Of a DNA stretch of 64,000 nucleotides, positions 16,236-29,900 are shown piece by piece (positions within the stretch are counted from its first letter, which is position 1; the number at the start of each line of letters is the position of its first letter). The translations under genes and the position numbers were made by a program. Under the pieces are notes generated by a model. That model saw only the letters and a program-made list of their open reading frames with translations. It made no database searches and was not told where the DNA came from. The stretch is from Cobetia sp. cqz5-12 (GTDB lineage: Bacteria; Pseudomonadota; Gammaproteobacteria; Pseudomonadales; Halomonadaceae): NCBI RefSeq assembly GCF_016495405.1, contig NZ_CP044522.1, positions 2,385,876 to 2,449,875 of the forward strand. Direction: 5' to 3'.

Positions 16236-17867
16236 TTACAGACTGGCCTGACCGTCCTGTGCTTGGGTTGTGTCGGACTGGGCTTCCAGCCAGAGTGCCG
16301 GGTCCTGCAGTGGCAGGCTGCCGCCTGACCACTGGCGGAAGGAGGCATCCAGATTGCTGGCCAGCGTATCGACGTCGTAACGCTGGTAATCCTCGGGCAC
16401 CGGATTGAAGCCCAGACTGAACAGGAAGCCACCATAGGCGTCCTGTGCATCAGCGTAAGCCAATGAATTGCTCAGCACGGAGTTCAAGGCCTTGGCCTGA
16501 TTGAGCAGGGATTGCGTCCCTGAGATCGCACGGCTAGCACGCGCCTGCTTGCTGAAGTCCGCGATCTGCTCATCCAATGCCTGGAAGCGCTGCGCGATCG
16601 CCAGGCTATCCAGCGAGTTGTGGTACTGCTGCCAGCCCAGATTCACCCGTGCCAGCGTCGCCATGTTGCTGGCGAGACGACGCGCTTCGACCATCTGGTC
16701 ACGCGCCTCGTTCTGAGCCTTGATCTCATCGATCGCGAACAGACGGAAGATATTCCAACTGACTCGCACACCCGCCTGTGCCCAGGTGTCGTTGTAGAGG
16801 TAGCTGTTGCTGTCGTAATTGGCGCTGTAGGAGAACTCCAGCCCCGGCAGCAGTCGCACCATGCTCTTGCGCGCTTCACGTTGCGCGATGCGCGCATTGT
16901 AGAGCTGACCGACGTACTCTCCGCTGTTGGCCAGCGCGACACGCTCCAACACATCCAGGTCATTGGAAGGCAACGGAGGAAGTTCCGGCAACTCACTCGG
17001 CGCCTGCAAGGGGATCTCGACATTGGGCGCCTGATTGATCAGGCTCGCCAGTTCGATCTGCGAAGTTTCGACGGAACGCTGCAAGCTCTTCAGATTGCGC
17101 ATGATGGAGAGCAGCTGGCGCTGCTCCTGCAGGACATCCAACGGCGCCCGCAATCGTTCGCGCTGGATCTGATCCAGCTGCGCGAGCGCCTTTTCGGTAT
17201 CTATCAGCAAGGCATCGATGCGCGGCTTCAACTTCTGCGTCACCGCAGCCTTCCAATAGGCGCTGCGCGTCTGCTGAAGCAGCTTGGCCATGATGTCACG
17301 CCGGGCGTTCTTGACGATCAGGAAGCGGTCCGCCTCCTGCTTGGCCTTCAGGTAGCTGACACCGAAATCCAGCACGTTCCAGGAAAGGCGCAGATCGGCA
17401 TCCGTCCGATCCTTGTCGACAGAGGTCGACTGGGCAAGACTCTGCACGCCGGTACGCACGTTCTCGCTCGAGGAAGCATCTTCATTGTTTCGGCTGGTGA
17501 AACCGGCATTAGCCGCCAATACCGGCAGCATGTCCATCTTGGCCAGATTGAAGCTCTGCTCGGCCAACGCCTGCTCCATCAGCTTGACGCGATTGTCGAG
17601 GTTGTACTTCAGCGCACGCGCCATCGCATGATTGAGATCCAGCGGCTCGGTGATGGCCGGTGTCATCTGCTCGAAGAGCATTTCATCGCTCTGGATGGCA
17701 GTCGCGATATCCTGGCGATCCAGAGGCTCAGGTTGCACGGTGCCACATGCCGACAAGGCAATGCCCGCGGCGCTGATGGCAACCATCGTCGCCAGAGTCT
17801 TGAGGCGACCCCGCCCGCGCGACTCAGACAACGCCCGGGCGGTTTCCGTTGTTTTGTTTCCCGTCAT
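16236..17867 (-). CDS. TolC-family outer-membrane efflux lipoprotein
   Basis: 543 residues. A positively charged start, a hydrophobic segment and the lipobox LSAC (Cys41), which predicts lipidation and outer-membrane placement. Then a long helical, two-fold repeated OEP body with TolC-like features (LDLNHAMARALKYNLDNRVK near the start, LRLSWNVLDFGVSYLKAKQ, and later VRVSWNIFRLFAIDEIK). TolC-type trimers form the outer-membrane duct in type I secretion and efflux. ATG 17867 has GAGGCGAG upstream. It is the first apparatus gene after the adhesin, about 126 bases downstream of it. Role as the adhesin exit channel is inferred from position. Confidence 0.9.
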   Translation of the reverse strand: MTGNKTTETARALSESRGRGRLKTLATMVAISAAGIALSACGTVQPEPLDRQDIATAIQSDEMLFEQMTPAITEPLDLNHAMARALKYNLDNRVKLMEQALAEQSFNLAKMDMLPVLAANAGFTSRNNEDASSSENVRTGVQSLAQSTSVDKDRTDADLRLSWNVLDFGVSYLKAKQEADRFLIVKNARRDIMAKLLQQTRSAYWKAAVTQKLKPRIDALLIDTEKALAQLDQIQRERLRAPLDVLQEQRQLLSIMRNLKSLQRSVETSQIELASLINQAPNVEIPLQAPSELPELPPLPSNDLDVLERVALANSGEYVGQLYNARIAQREARKSMVRLLPGLEFSYSANYDSNSYLYNDTWAQAGVRVSWNIFRLFAIDEIKAQNEARDQMVEARRLASNMATLARVNLGWQQYHNSLDSLAIAQRFQALDEQIADFSKQARASRAISGTQSLLNQAKALNSVLSNSLAYADAQDAYGGFLFSLGFNPVPEDYQRYDVDTLASNLDASFRQWSGGSLPLQDPALWLEAQSDTTQAQDGQASL

Positions 17868-17940
17868 GATCTCGCCTCGTTCCCTTGCTCTTGTTCACCC
17901 ACCCCTTGATATGGGGCAGGCGGACACCTTGTATTGGACA

Positions 17941-17966
17941 AGCTCACTTTCTCGCTATCGTGAGCT
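17941..17966 (-). promoter_or_regulatory. Small hairpin between the adhesin and tolC-like genes
   Basis: A 7-bp stem (17941-17947, AGCTCAC, with 17960-17966) lies in the 126-base gap and has no T tract. It could attenuate read-through so that export genes are expressed less than, or separately from, the adhesin, or it could stabilise an mRNA end. Function is inferred only. Confidence 0.35.
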
Positions 17967-17993
17967 CATTGCGGTTTATTCTGTTAACGATAA

Positions 17994-20900
17994 TCAAGAA
18001 TTTTCTGAATCATCACTCAACAACGCCATCAGATCGGCCAGCACGTCTGCATGGTCGTGACTGAACCCGTCACGTCCGGCCACCTTGAGCATCTCGGACA
18101 GTGGCACGGCACCAGATACGCTAGCCTGATCCTCACCGTTTTCGAGATCAGGTGTGCCTGTGACTTCAGTGCTCGGCTCTGCTTCGTCTTCCTGCTGCCC
18201 TTCTGCCGGCGGCTGCTCTTCACCGTCGTTGGCGAGGTTGCGGTAATACTCGAGACTCTCTTCCTCTTCCTGCTCAGGCGTCAGGTAGATGACGAAGGTG
18301 GTACTGGCCTCATTGCCGGATTCGTCGCGACCGATGACCTTGACGTCGACTCGCTCAACGCCCAAAGACAAGGCCAGCGCCCTATTGACACGGAAGTTGA
18401 GGGAATCACTGTCGAAAGCGACATAGTCGGGCAACGGCGACCCATCGGTTCTCGTCGCTTCAACCTTGATCTCTTCATTGTTGGTGCTTTCAAATGCGCC
18501 CGCCGGCAGCGCAAATTCATACACGGCTTCATTGGCCACGACATCACGCAGGATGATGGTCAACTGAACCGGCTGAATGCTCGGAATATCCACCAAGGTA
18601 GAATCGCTGAGCGGTTGGAAAAGCTCCTCGTCACCTTCCGGCAGGAAGCCTGCTCCACCTTCATCAGATCCAGCTGTTGCTCTGCCCGTCGGGTAACCAT
18701 TACCGGAGGAGCCTTCGACTGGCGTCACCGGCACCACGGGTTCCGGAACGACGTTATCGCTGAGACCAGCCACCCGGATCGTCAACTCACCGGCTGCCGT
18801 GCCCCCTTCTCCATCACTGACCACGAAGCTGAAGTCATCCGTCACCTGCTGACCATCATCGAGGGATTGGATGGCATCACTGTCGTTGTCCAGCACATAC
18901 TTCCAGGTGCCATCGACAGAGATGATCAATTGACCGTAGGTGCCCTGGATCACGGTATCGCTGCCAGCGACGGCCTGACCATTGATGCTCGCAATGAGCA
19001 GTGAATCGCCATCACCATCGATAGTCACCGGCTCGCCATCAGCATCGACCAGCAGGCTGCCCTCGGCAGTCGTCACTCCGTCCTCGGAGACGTCCGCGCT
19101 TTGATCCAATGCCAGCGGCGCAGGATTCTCTACCTCGAAGGTGAAGGTCGTGGTGACATCCAAGCCGTTCTCGTCGGTGCCGGTCAGCGTGACGGTATAG
19201 ATACCGTCGTTATTGTCACCGCCGGTGGAGGCATCTGAGGACAGCGTGCCGCTGATCTCGCCGGTGATCGAGTCAATGACAAGACCGTCCGGCAGGTTGT
19301 CGACGCTGTAGGTCAGTACCGCCCCGTCGTCGACGTCGGTGAAGGCATCGGCAATGGTGAACGGTGTGATCGTGTCGCCGTCATTGGCACTCTGATCCGC
19401 CGGCTGTGCGTCATCGACCAGCACCGGCGCATCGTTGGTGCCGTTGATGGTGACGGTGAGCAGCGCCGTGTCGGTACCGCCCTGGCCATCGTCAATCTGG
19501 TAGGTGAAGGTATCGGTGAGCACTTCCCCGTCGGCGAGCGCCTGAACCGCTGCGTTGCTGTTATCCAGCGTGTAGGTGTAGCTGCCGTCCTCGGCAATGG
19601 TGACGCTGCCGTAGGTGCCGGTGACCGGCCTGCCTGCGGCGGTGTCAGTACCGGCATTGGCGCCAGCACCGATGCCGCTGACGACCAGCGCATCCGTGTC
19701 GTTGCCGCCATCGATATCGACGTCCCCATTGATGTCACCATCGCTGAGCACATTGCCGGTCGTAGTGCTGGTGTCGCTGGTGGCGATGCCCTCATCCAGC
19801 TCGGCGGTATTGTCGAAGGCTTCAGGCGCGACGTTGGCCACGAAGAAGTTCAATGTGACGTCAGCCGATTGGCCTTGCTCATCCGTGGCTGTCACGGTCA
19901 CGGTGTAGCGACCGTCCGTCGGGGTGTTGCCTGACTGGGAGGCATCGTTGGCAATTGTGCCGCTGATGACACCCGTCACCGGATCAATGACCAGACCATC
20001 TGGCAGATTTTCGGCCGTATAGCTCAGCTGAGCGCCGCTATCGACGTCCTGGAAGGCATCCTGAAGGCTGATCGGTGCAATTTCTTCCCCGTCACTTCCC
20101 GTCTCTACCTGCGGAGCTCGAAGGGTCGCCCTTGGCGCATCATTGGTGCCGTTGATGGTGACGGTGAGCAGCGCCGTGTCGGTGCCGCCCTGGCCATCGG
20201 AGATCTCGTAGGTGAAGGTCTCGGTGATCACCTCGCCTTCGGCGAGCGCCTGAACTTCCGCATTGATGTTGTCCAGCGTGTAGGTGTAGCTGCCGTCTTC
20301 GGCGATGGTGACGCTGCCGTAGGTGCCGGTAACCGGCGTGCCTGCGGCGGTGTCAGTCCCGGCATTGGTGCCAGCACCGATGCCGCTGACGACCAGCGCA
20401 TCCGTGTCGTTGCCGCCATCGATATCGACGTCCCCATTGATGTCACCATCGCTGAGCACATTGCCGGTCGTAGTGCTGGTGTCGCTGGTGGCGATGCCCT
20501 CATCCAGCTCGGCGGTATTGTCGAAGGCGTCAGGCGCGACGTTGGCCACGAAGAAGTTCAATGTGACGTCAGCCGATTGGCCTTGCTCATCCGTGGCTGT
20601 CACGGTCACGGTGTAGCGACCGTCCGTCGGGGTGTTGCCTGACTGGGAGGCATCGTTGGCAATTGTGCCGCTGATGACACCCGTCACCGGATCAATGACC
20701 AGACCATCTGGCAGATTTTCGGCCGTATAGCTCAGCTGAGCGCCGCTATCGACGTCCTGGAAGGCATCCTGAAGGCTGATCGGTGCAATTTCTTCCCCGT
20801 CACTTCCCGTCTCTACCTGCGGAGCTCGAAGGGTCGCCCTTGGCGCATCATTGGTGCCGTTGATGGTGACGGTGAGCAGCGCCGTGTCGGTGCCGCCCTG

Positions 20901-23900
20901 CCCATCGGAGATCTCGTAGGTGAAGGTCTCGGTGATCACCTCGCCTTCGGCGAGCGCCTGAACTTCCGCATTGATGTTGTCCAGCGTGTAGGTGTAGCTG
21001 CCGTCTTCGGCGATGGTGACGCTGCCGTAGGTGCCGGTAACCGGCGTGCCTGCGGCGATGTCAGTGTCGGCATTGGCGCCAGCACCGATGCCGCTGACGA
21101 CCAGCGTATCCGTGTCGTTGCCGCCGTCGACATCGACGTCACCATTGGTATCGCCATCGCTCAGGACATTGCCGGTCGTAGTGCTGGTGTCGCTGATCGC
21201 GACGCCCTCTTCCAGCTCGGCAGTGTTGTCGAAGGCTTGCGGTGCAACGTTGGCCACGGTCCAGGTGAAGGTCGTGGTGACCCCAGCACCATTCTCATCG
21301 GTGCCGGTCAGCGTGACGGTGTAGATGCCGTCAGCGTTATCACCGCCGGCGGAGGCATCCGGGGACAGCGTGCCGCTGATCTCGCCGGTGGCCGGGTCGA
21401 TTACCAGGCCATCCGGCAGGTTGTCAGCAGAGAAGCTCAGCTCTGCTCCGTTATCAATATCAGTGAAGGCATCCGCGACAGAGAATGGTGTGATCGGATC
21501 GCCATCATTACTGCTCTGATCGATCGGCTGCTCACCATCCACAAGCACCGGCGCATCGTTGCTGCCGTTGATGGTGATCTGGACGACCTGCTCGGCGGTC
21601 GCACCCTGGCTGTCGGTGACGACCACGGTGTAATCCAGCACCAGGCTTTCGCCGACGGCGAGGTGATCGAAGGCTTCGCCAGCGACACTGCTGCTGTCGA
21701 AGGTCCAGTTCAGCGTGCCGTCATTCTCGGTATTGGCGATGATCGCGTCAGCGTCGACGGAGAGCATGCCCAGCAGCTCGGCATTGCTCAGGCCGTCGGT
21801 GTCACCGGTGGCGGTCACGGCCGTGACGCTCGGCGTCACTTCGTCGGTGGTATCCAGATCGCTCACGGAGAGCGTGCCGGAGGTCGCAAGCGTGTCGTCG
21901 GTCTCGGTCAGCGACTCACTCGCACTGTCGTCGCCTTCAATGGCAATGACAGGCGCATCGTTGCTGCCATTGATGGTGATCTGGACGACCTGCTCGGCAG
22001 TGGCGCCCTGGCTGTCGGTGACGACCACGGTGTAATCCAGCACCAGGCTCTCGCCCACCGCCAGATGATCGAACGCCTCGCCTTCGACGCTGGAACTATC
22101 GAAGGTCCAGTTCAGCGTGCCGTCATTGCTGACGCCATCGATGATGGCATCGGCGTCGACACTCAGCATGCCCAGCAGCTCGGCATTGCTCAGATCATCG
22201 GTGTCACCAGTGGCGGTCACGGCCGTGACGCTCGGCGTGACTTCGTCGCTGGTATCCAGATCACTCACGGAGAGCGTGCCGGCGGTGGTCAGGGTGTCAT
22301 CCGTCTCGGTCAGCGACTCGCTCGCACTGTCGTCGCCTTCAATGGCAATGACAGGCGCATCATTGGTGCCGTTGATGGTGATGCTGACGACCTGCTCGGC
22401 GGTCACACCCTGGCTGTCGGTGACAACCACGGTGTAATCCAGCACCAGACTCTCGCCGACGGCGAGGTGATCGAAGGCTTCGCCAGCGACGCTGCTGCTG
22501 TCGAAGGTCCAGTTCAGGGTGCCGTCGTTGCTGACGCCATCGATGATGGCATCGGCGTCGACGGAGAGCATGCCCAGCAGCTCGGCATTGCTCAGGCCGT
22601 CGGTGTCACCCGTCGCGGTCACGGCGGTGACGCTCGGCGTGACTTCGTCGGTGGTGTCCAGATCGCTCACGGAGAGCGTGCCGGCGGTGGTCAGGGTGTC
22701 ATCCGTCTCGGTCAGCGTTTCGCTCGCGCTGTCATCGCCTTCAATGGCAATGACCGGCGCATCGTTGCTGCCGTTGATGGTGATCGAGACGACCTGCTCG
22801 GCGGTCGCACCCTGGCTGTCGGTGACGACCACGGTGTAATCCAGCACCAGGCTCTCGCCGACAGCGAGGTGATCGAAAGCTTCGCCAGCAACACTGCTGC
22901 TGTCGAAGGTCCAGTTCAGCGTGCCGTCGTTGCTGACGCCATCGATGATGGCATCGGCGTCGACGGATAGCATGCCCAGCAGCTCGGCATTGCTCAGGCC
23001 ATCGGTGTCACCAGTTGCAGTCACGGCGGTGACGCTCGGCGTGACTTCGTCGCTGGTATCCAGATCGCTCACGGAGAGCGTGCCGGCGGTGGTCAGCGTG
23101 TCGTCGGTCTCGGTCAGCGACTCGGCGGCGCTGTCGTCACCTTCAATGGCAATGACAGGCGCATCATTGGTGCCGTTGATGGTGATGCTGACGACCTGCT
23201 CCGCGGTCACCCCCTGGCTGTCGGTGACGACCACGGTGTAATCAAGCACCAGGCTCTCGCCCACCGCGAGGTGATCGAAGGCTTCACCGGCGACGCTTGA
23301 GCTATCGAAGGTCCAGTTCAAGGTGCCGTCATTGTTGGCACCATCGATGATGGCATCGGCGTCGACGGAGAGCATGCCCAGCAGCTCGGCATTGCTCAGG
23401 CCGTCGGTGTCACCAGTTGCAGTCACGGCGGTGACGCTCGGCGTGACTTCGTCGGTGGTATCCAGATCACTCACGGAGAGCGTGCCGGCGGTGGTCAGCG
23501 GCGCGTCGGTTTCTGTAAGTGACTCGGCAGCGCTGTCGTCACCTTCAATGGCAATGACCGGAGCATCGTTGCTACCATTGATGGTGATCGAGACGACCTG
23601 CTCGGCAGTGGCGCCCTGGCTGTCGGTGACGACCACGGTGTAATCCAGCACCAGGCTTTCGCCGACAGCGAGGTGATCGAAGGCTTCACCTTCGACGCTT
23701 GAGCTGTCGAACGTCCAGTTCAGGGTGCCGTCGTTGTTGGCACCATCGATGATGGCGTCAGCATCGACGGAGAGCATGCCCAGCAGCTGATCGTTGCTCA
23801 AGCCATCAGTGTCACCGGTGGCGGTCACGGCCGTGACGCTCGGCATGACTTCGTCGGTGGTATCCAGATCACTCACGGAGAGCGTACCGGAGGTGGTCAG

Positions 23901-26900
23901 GGTGGCGTCTGTCTCGGTCAGTGTTTCCGCCGCACTGTCGTCGCCTTCAATGGCAATGACAGGCGCATCGTTGGTGCCACTGATGGTGATCGAGACAACC
24001 TGCTCGGCGGTCACACCCTGTCTGTCGGTGACAACCACGGTGTAATCCAGCACCAGACTCTCGCCGACGGCGAGGTGATCGAAGGCTTCGCCAGCGACAC
24101 TGCTGCTGTCGAAAGTCCAGTTCAGGGTGCCGTCGTTGCTGACGCCATCGATGATGGCATCGGCGTCGACGGAGAGCATGCTCAGCAGCTCGGCATTGCT
24201 CAGGCCATCGGTGTCACCCGTCGCGGTCACGGCGGTGACGCTCGGCGTGACTTCGTCAGTGGTGTCCAGATCACTCACGGAGAGCGTCCCGGCGGTGGTC
24301 AGGGTGTCATCCGTCTCGGTCAGCGACTCGCTCGCACTGTCGTCGCCTTCAATGGCAATGACAGGCGCATCGTTGCTGCCGTTGATGGTGATCGAGACAA
24401 CCTGCTCGGCGGTCACACCCTGGCTGTCGGTGACGACCACGGTGTAATCCAGCACCAGGCTTTCGCCAACGGCGAGGTGATCGAACGCCTCGCCAGCGAC
24501 GCTTGAGCTGTCGAAGGTCCAGTTCAGGGTGCCGTCGTTGCTGACGCCATCGATGATGGCATCGGCGTCGACGGAGAGCATGCTCAGCAGCTCGGCATTG
24601 CTCAGGCCATCGGTGTCACCCGTCGCGGTCACGGCGGTGACGCTCGGCGTGACTTCGTCGGTGGTATCCAGATCGCTCACGGAGAGCGTACCGGCGGTGG
24701 TCAGGGTGTCATCCGTCTCGGTCAGCGACTCGCTCGCACTGTCATCGCCTTCGAGGGCAATGACAGGCGCATCGTTGCTGCCATTGATGGTGATCGAGAC
24801 GACCTGCTCGGCGGTCGCACCCTGGCTGTCGGTGACGACCACGGTGTAATCCAGCACCAGGCTCTCGCCCACTGCGAGGTGATCGAACGCCTCGCCTTCG
24901 ACGCTGGAACTATCGAAGGTCCAGTTCAGCGTGCCGTCGTTGCTGACGCCATCGATGATGGCATCGGCGTCGACGGAGAGCATGCTCAGCAGCTCGGCAT
25001 TGCTCAGATCATCGGTGTCACCAGTGGCGGTCACGGCCGTGACGCTCGGCGTGACTTCGTCGCTGGTATCCAGATCACTCACGGAGAGCGTGCCGGAGGT
25101 CGCAAGCGTGTCGTCGGTCTCGGTCAGCGACTCGGCGGCGCTGTCGTCACCTTCAATGGCAATGACAGGCACATCATTGGTGCCGTTGATGGTGATCTGG
25201 ACGACCTGCTCGGCGGTCGCGCCCTGGCTGTCGGTGACGACCACGGTGTAATCCAGCACCAGGCTCTCGCCCACTGCGAGGTGATCGAAGGCTTCACCGG
25301 CGACGCTTGAGCTATCGAAGGTCCAGTTCAGGGTGCCGTCATTGGCTTCGCCATTGATGATGGCGTCAGCATCGACGGAGAGCATGCCTAGCAACTGATC
25401 GTTGGTCAGGCCATCGACATCGCCGTCGGCGGTCACCGCAGTGACGCTCGGCGTCACTTCGTCGGTGGTATCGACATCACTGACCGACAAGGTTCCGGCG
25501 GCACTCAGGGTTGCATCTGTTTCGGTCAGAATCGCGGCCGCGCTATCGTCGCCATCAATGTCGATGACAGGCGCATCATTGGTGCTGTTGATGGTGATGG
25601 TGAGCAATGCCGTATCGAAACCACCCTGGCCATCGGAGATCTGATAGGTAAAGGTCTCGTTTAGGCTTTCCCCGACGGCCAGTGCCTGAACGTCAGGATT
25701 GGTGTTGTCCAAGGTGTAGGTGTAGCTGCCATCTTCCGCGACGGTGATGCTGCCATAGGTACCGGTCACGTCAGTATCGACCGCACTTGCCGTACCGGCG
25801 TTGGTGCCAGCACCGATACCACTGACGATCAGTGCATCGCTGTCATTGCCGCCATCGGTGTCGGCATCCGGTTGCGCATCATCGAGGACATTGCCTGTGG
25901 CAGTGCTGGTATCGCCGGTGGCGATACCTTCTTCGAGATCCGCCACGTTGTCGAAGGCCTCGGGCGCGACGTTGGCTACTGTCCAGGTAAATGATGTGGT
26001 AACAGTGGCGCCATTCTCATCGGTCGCTGTCAGGATGACGGTGTAGGTGCCGTCATCGTTGTCACCGCCGATGGAGGCATCCGTCGACAAGGTGCCACTG
26101 ATTTCACCGCTGGTCGGATCAATCTCGATCCCGTCCGGCAGGTTGTCAGCCGAGAAACTCAGCACGGTATCATTGTCGATGTCCGTGAAGGCATCCGCGA
26201 CGCTGAACGGCGTGATGGGGTCGCCATCATTATCGGCCTGATCAGCGGGCTGCGCGTCAGCAACCAGTACCGGTGCATCATTGGTGCCGGTGATGGTGAT
26301 GGTCACCACCTGCTCCGCCGTCGCTCCCTGGCTGTCAGTCACCTGCACTGTGTAATCCAGCACCAGCGTCTCATCCAGCGCAAGATGATCAAACGCTTCC
26401 GGCAGATTCGCGCTGTCGAATGCCCAGTTGAGGGTGCCGTCATTCTCGGTGTTGGCGATGATCGCGTCGGCATCCACACTCAGCATGCTCAGCAGCTCAG
26501 CATTGCTCAGGCCGTCGGTGTCGCCATCAGCAGCGACAGCCGTGACGCTCGGGGTGACGTCGTCGGTGGTGTCGAGATCACTGACGGACAGGGTGCCGTC
26601 GGCGGAGAGCGGTGCGTTGGTCTCGAACAGGTCGGCGCTGGCACTGTCGTCGCCTTCAACGGCAATGACTGGTGCATCATTGGTGCCGTTGATGTTGATC
26701 GAAACGACCTGCTCGGCGCTCGCGCCCTGGCTGTCGGTGACGACCACGGTGTAGTCGAGCACCAGACTTTCGCCGACGGCGAGGTGGTCAAACGCTTCAC
26801 CGGCGACACTGTTACTGTCGAAGCTCCAGTTCAGCGTGCCGTCATTGGCTTCGCCATCGATGATCGCGTCAGCATCGACGGAGAGCATGCCCAGCAGCTC

Positions 26901-29900
26901 GGCATTGCTCAGGCCGTCGGTGTCGCCGGTAGCTGTCACGGAATCAATACTGGACGTGACGATATCCGAGGTATCGAGATCACTGACGGACAGCGTGCCA
27001 GAAGTGGCAAGCGTGTCGTCAGTCTCGGTCAGCGCTTCGGCCGCGCTGTCATCGCCTTCAATCGCGATGAGCGGGGCATCATTGCTGCCATTGATGGTGA
27101 TGGTAAGCAGTGCGGTGTCCGTGCCGCCCTGTCCATCCGAGATCTGGTAGGTGAAGGTTTCGCTGAGCACCTCGCCCTCTGCCAATGCCTGGACATCTTC
27201 GTGGGCATTGTTCAGGGCATAGGTATAGGTGCCGTCTTCATTGATGATGACAGCGCCATAATTGCCCTCGACATCGCTGCCGGCGGCAGTGAAGGCGCTC
27301 GGGACCGCCCCGAAGGCCAGGCCACTGACGACAAGCGCATCCGAGTCGTTGCCGCCATCACTGTCTGCCTGGTCATTGACACCGGCACCCGCAGCGGCAA
27401 GGACATTGCCACTGACGTCACTGCTGTCGCCGGCATCAAGCCCTTCCGTCACGAACGCAGCATCGTTCTCGGCTTGCGGGGCGACGTTGGCCACGCTCCA
27501 GGTGAAGGTCGTCGTGACCTCGGCACCGTTTTCATCCGTGGCCGTCAGCGTGACGGTATAGACACCGTCGTCTCCGCCGATGGAGGCATCCGGTGACAGG
27601 GTGCCGCTGATCTCGCCGGTGTCGGCATCGATCACCAGGCCCGGGGGCAGATTGTCAGCGGCAAAGCTCAATACTGCCTCGTTGTCGACGTCAGCGAAGG
27701 CATCCGCGACGCTGAACGGCGTGATCGCATGGCCGTCATTGTCAGACTGATCTTGCGGCTGAGCGCCTGCGACCAACACCGGCGCATCATTGGTGCCGGT
27801 AATGGTCAGCATGACGTCCTGAGTGTCGGTACCGCCGTTGCCATCCGCGACATCGACCTGATACGTCAGGGTCAGCACTTCCCCCTGCTCGAGATGATCA
27901 AAGGCTTCGGGAAGCGCGCTGCTGTCGAAGCCCCAATTCAGGGTACCGTCGTTGGCAGTGCCGTCGATGATTGCGCCACCATCCACGCTGAACATCGCAA
28001 GCAGTGCGGCATCCGACAAGCCATTGACGTCCCCGTCTGCGACCACCGCCTCGACCGTGGGCGTCACGCTGTCGGAGGTATCGACATCGGTGACCGTCAG
28101 GGTGCCAGCCGCGGTCAAGCCGCTATCCGACTCTGAAAGCGCGGCGCTGATGCTGTCACCAGTCGCAATCGTGATGGCCGGCGCATCGTTGGTCCCGTTG
28201 ATGGTGATGGTCAGCTCGGCGGTATCCGAGCCTCCCTGGCCATCGGAAATCGCGTAGGTGAAGGTCTCGGTGACACTTTCCCCCACTGCCAGGGCCTGAA
28301 CATCCGGATTGGTGTTGTCGAGGGTATAGTCGTAATCGCCGGCACTATCGAGTGAGAGGCTGCCGTAGGTGCCCGAGGCAGTCGTTGCCGCGTCCACCAC
28401 GGTCTGACCCGCCCCGACACCGCTGACACTCAGGGTATCGGTATCATTTCCCCCGTCCGCATCGACACTGGCATCCAGCGCCGCGTCAGTCAGGACATTG
28501 CCGCCTGTCGCACTGGTACTGGTGGTATCGAGCCCTTCCGACACGCTCGCGATGTTGTCCTGCGCCACCGGTGCCACGTTGTCGATATTCCACACGAAAG
28601 TGCTGGTGACGGTCGCGTTCTGTTCATCGGTCGCCGTGACGGTCACGGAATGCGCGCCGTCGGTGCCGCCCTGGGAGGCATCGCTGGTCAGCGTTCCGCT
28701 GATCACGCCCGTATCCGGATCAATGGTCAGGCCGTCCGGCAGGTTCGCTGCGCTATAGGTCAGCACGGCATCGCCATCGACATCCGCGAAGGCGGTGGAG
28801 ACATCCACCGGCGTCACTTCATCGCCATCCGCATCGTTCTGCTCGACGGGTTGAGCGTTGTCCACCAATACCGGGGCATCATTGGTGCCGTTGATGGTGA
28901 GTGTCAGCAGAGCAGTCGCAACGCCACCCTGGCCATCGGAAATCTCGTAGGTGAAGGTCTCGACCAGACTGTCGCCGATATCCAGCGCCTGAACCGCTGC
29001 GTTGCTGTTGTCCAGCGTATAGGTGTAGCTGCCGTCCGCTTCGATCACGACGGCGCCATAGGTGCCGGACACCTCGGTATCAGCTGCAGACCCCGTGGCG
29101 ACGTTCTCGCCGAAACCGACACCGCTGACCACGATGTCATCGTTGTCGTTGCCGCCATCACTGTCCGTGCCGGCGTCGTTGATCACGTTCCCCTGAGCCT
29201 GGCTGACACTGGTGTCTGCCACGCCTTCGTCGAGAGAATCGCTGTTGTCCTCTGCCACCGGCACCACGTTGGCCACGGTCCAGGTGAAGGATGTGGTGAT
29301 CACCCCACCGTTGCCATCGTCCGCGGTGAGCACGACGGTATGCACCCCATCAGTGCCGCCCTGAGAGGCATCGCTGCTCAAGGTGCCGCTGATGACACCC
29401 GTCTGCGGGTCCAGACTCAGGCCGTCCGGCAACTGTGCAGCGCTGTAAGTGAGTTCGGCACCGTTATCGACATCCTCGAACAGGCTGGCCACCGAGAACT
29501 CGGTGATCGCCTCGCCATCTTCATGGGTCTGATCGCCCTGGGTCGCGACGACGATCGGCGCGTCATTGGTGCCAGTCACGGTGATGGTCAGGGTGCTGCT
29601 GGATTCTGCACCGTTATCATCCTGCACCGTGTAGGCGATGGTGGTGGTGGCGCTCTCACCGACGGCCAGAGTGTCGAAATCGGACCCCGGCGCGAAGGTA
29701 TAGCTGCCATCCTCGGCGATGGTGATGCTGCCGCCCCCGGTCATGTCGACTGCGGCATCCACCCCGGCGGCGGTGCCCGCGACCTGACTGACGACGCTTG
29801 TGGAGCCTGTGTCGATATCGGTGTCATTGCTGAGCACACCCTCGACGGCGTCCACCACCAGGTTGGCATTTTCGGCCGTGGTGACGGTGTCCGCTTCGGC

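Noticed and set aside
16620..17909. 429-codon plus-strand frame opposite the TolC-like gene
   Set aside because: The minus-strand frame has a lipobox and full OEP features; this one is rich in Arg/His/Gln with no motifs.
11907..18000. Assignment of the export genes to an RND multidrug efflux pump
   Set aside because: No RND permease of about 1,000 residues is present, and the adaptors are fused to M50 and GAF-like domains.
17994..19424. Search for RTX nonapeptides or a classical C-terminal type I signal at the adhesin end
   Set aside because: No GGxGxDxxx repeats were seen in the C-terminal part; the end is acidic with a Pro/Glu linker, so a standard RTX assignment is not supported.
21237..22970. 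Long plus-strand open frame (577 codons) opposite the adhesin repeats
   Set aside because: It repeats with the 402-bp period because it is the antisense shadow of the adhesin units; it has no ribosome site and no recognisable domain.
21715..25251. Series of 106-codon plus-strand frames spaced exactly 402 bases apart
   Set aside because: They are antisense images of the tandem repeats in the adhesin gene, not separate genes.
21549..25568. CRISPR-like regular repeat spacing
   Set aside because: Units are 402 bp, contiguous, lack spacers and are in frame within one coding sequence.
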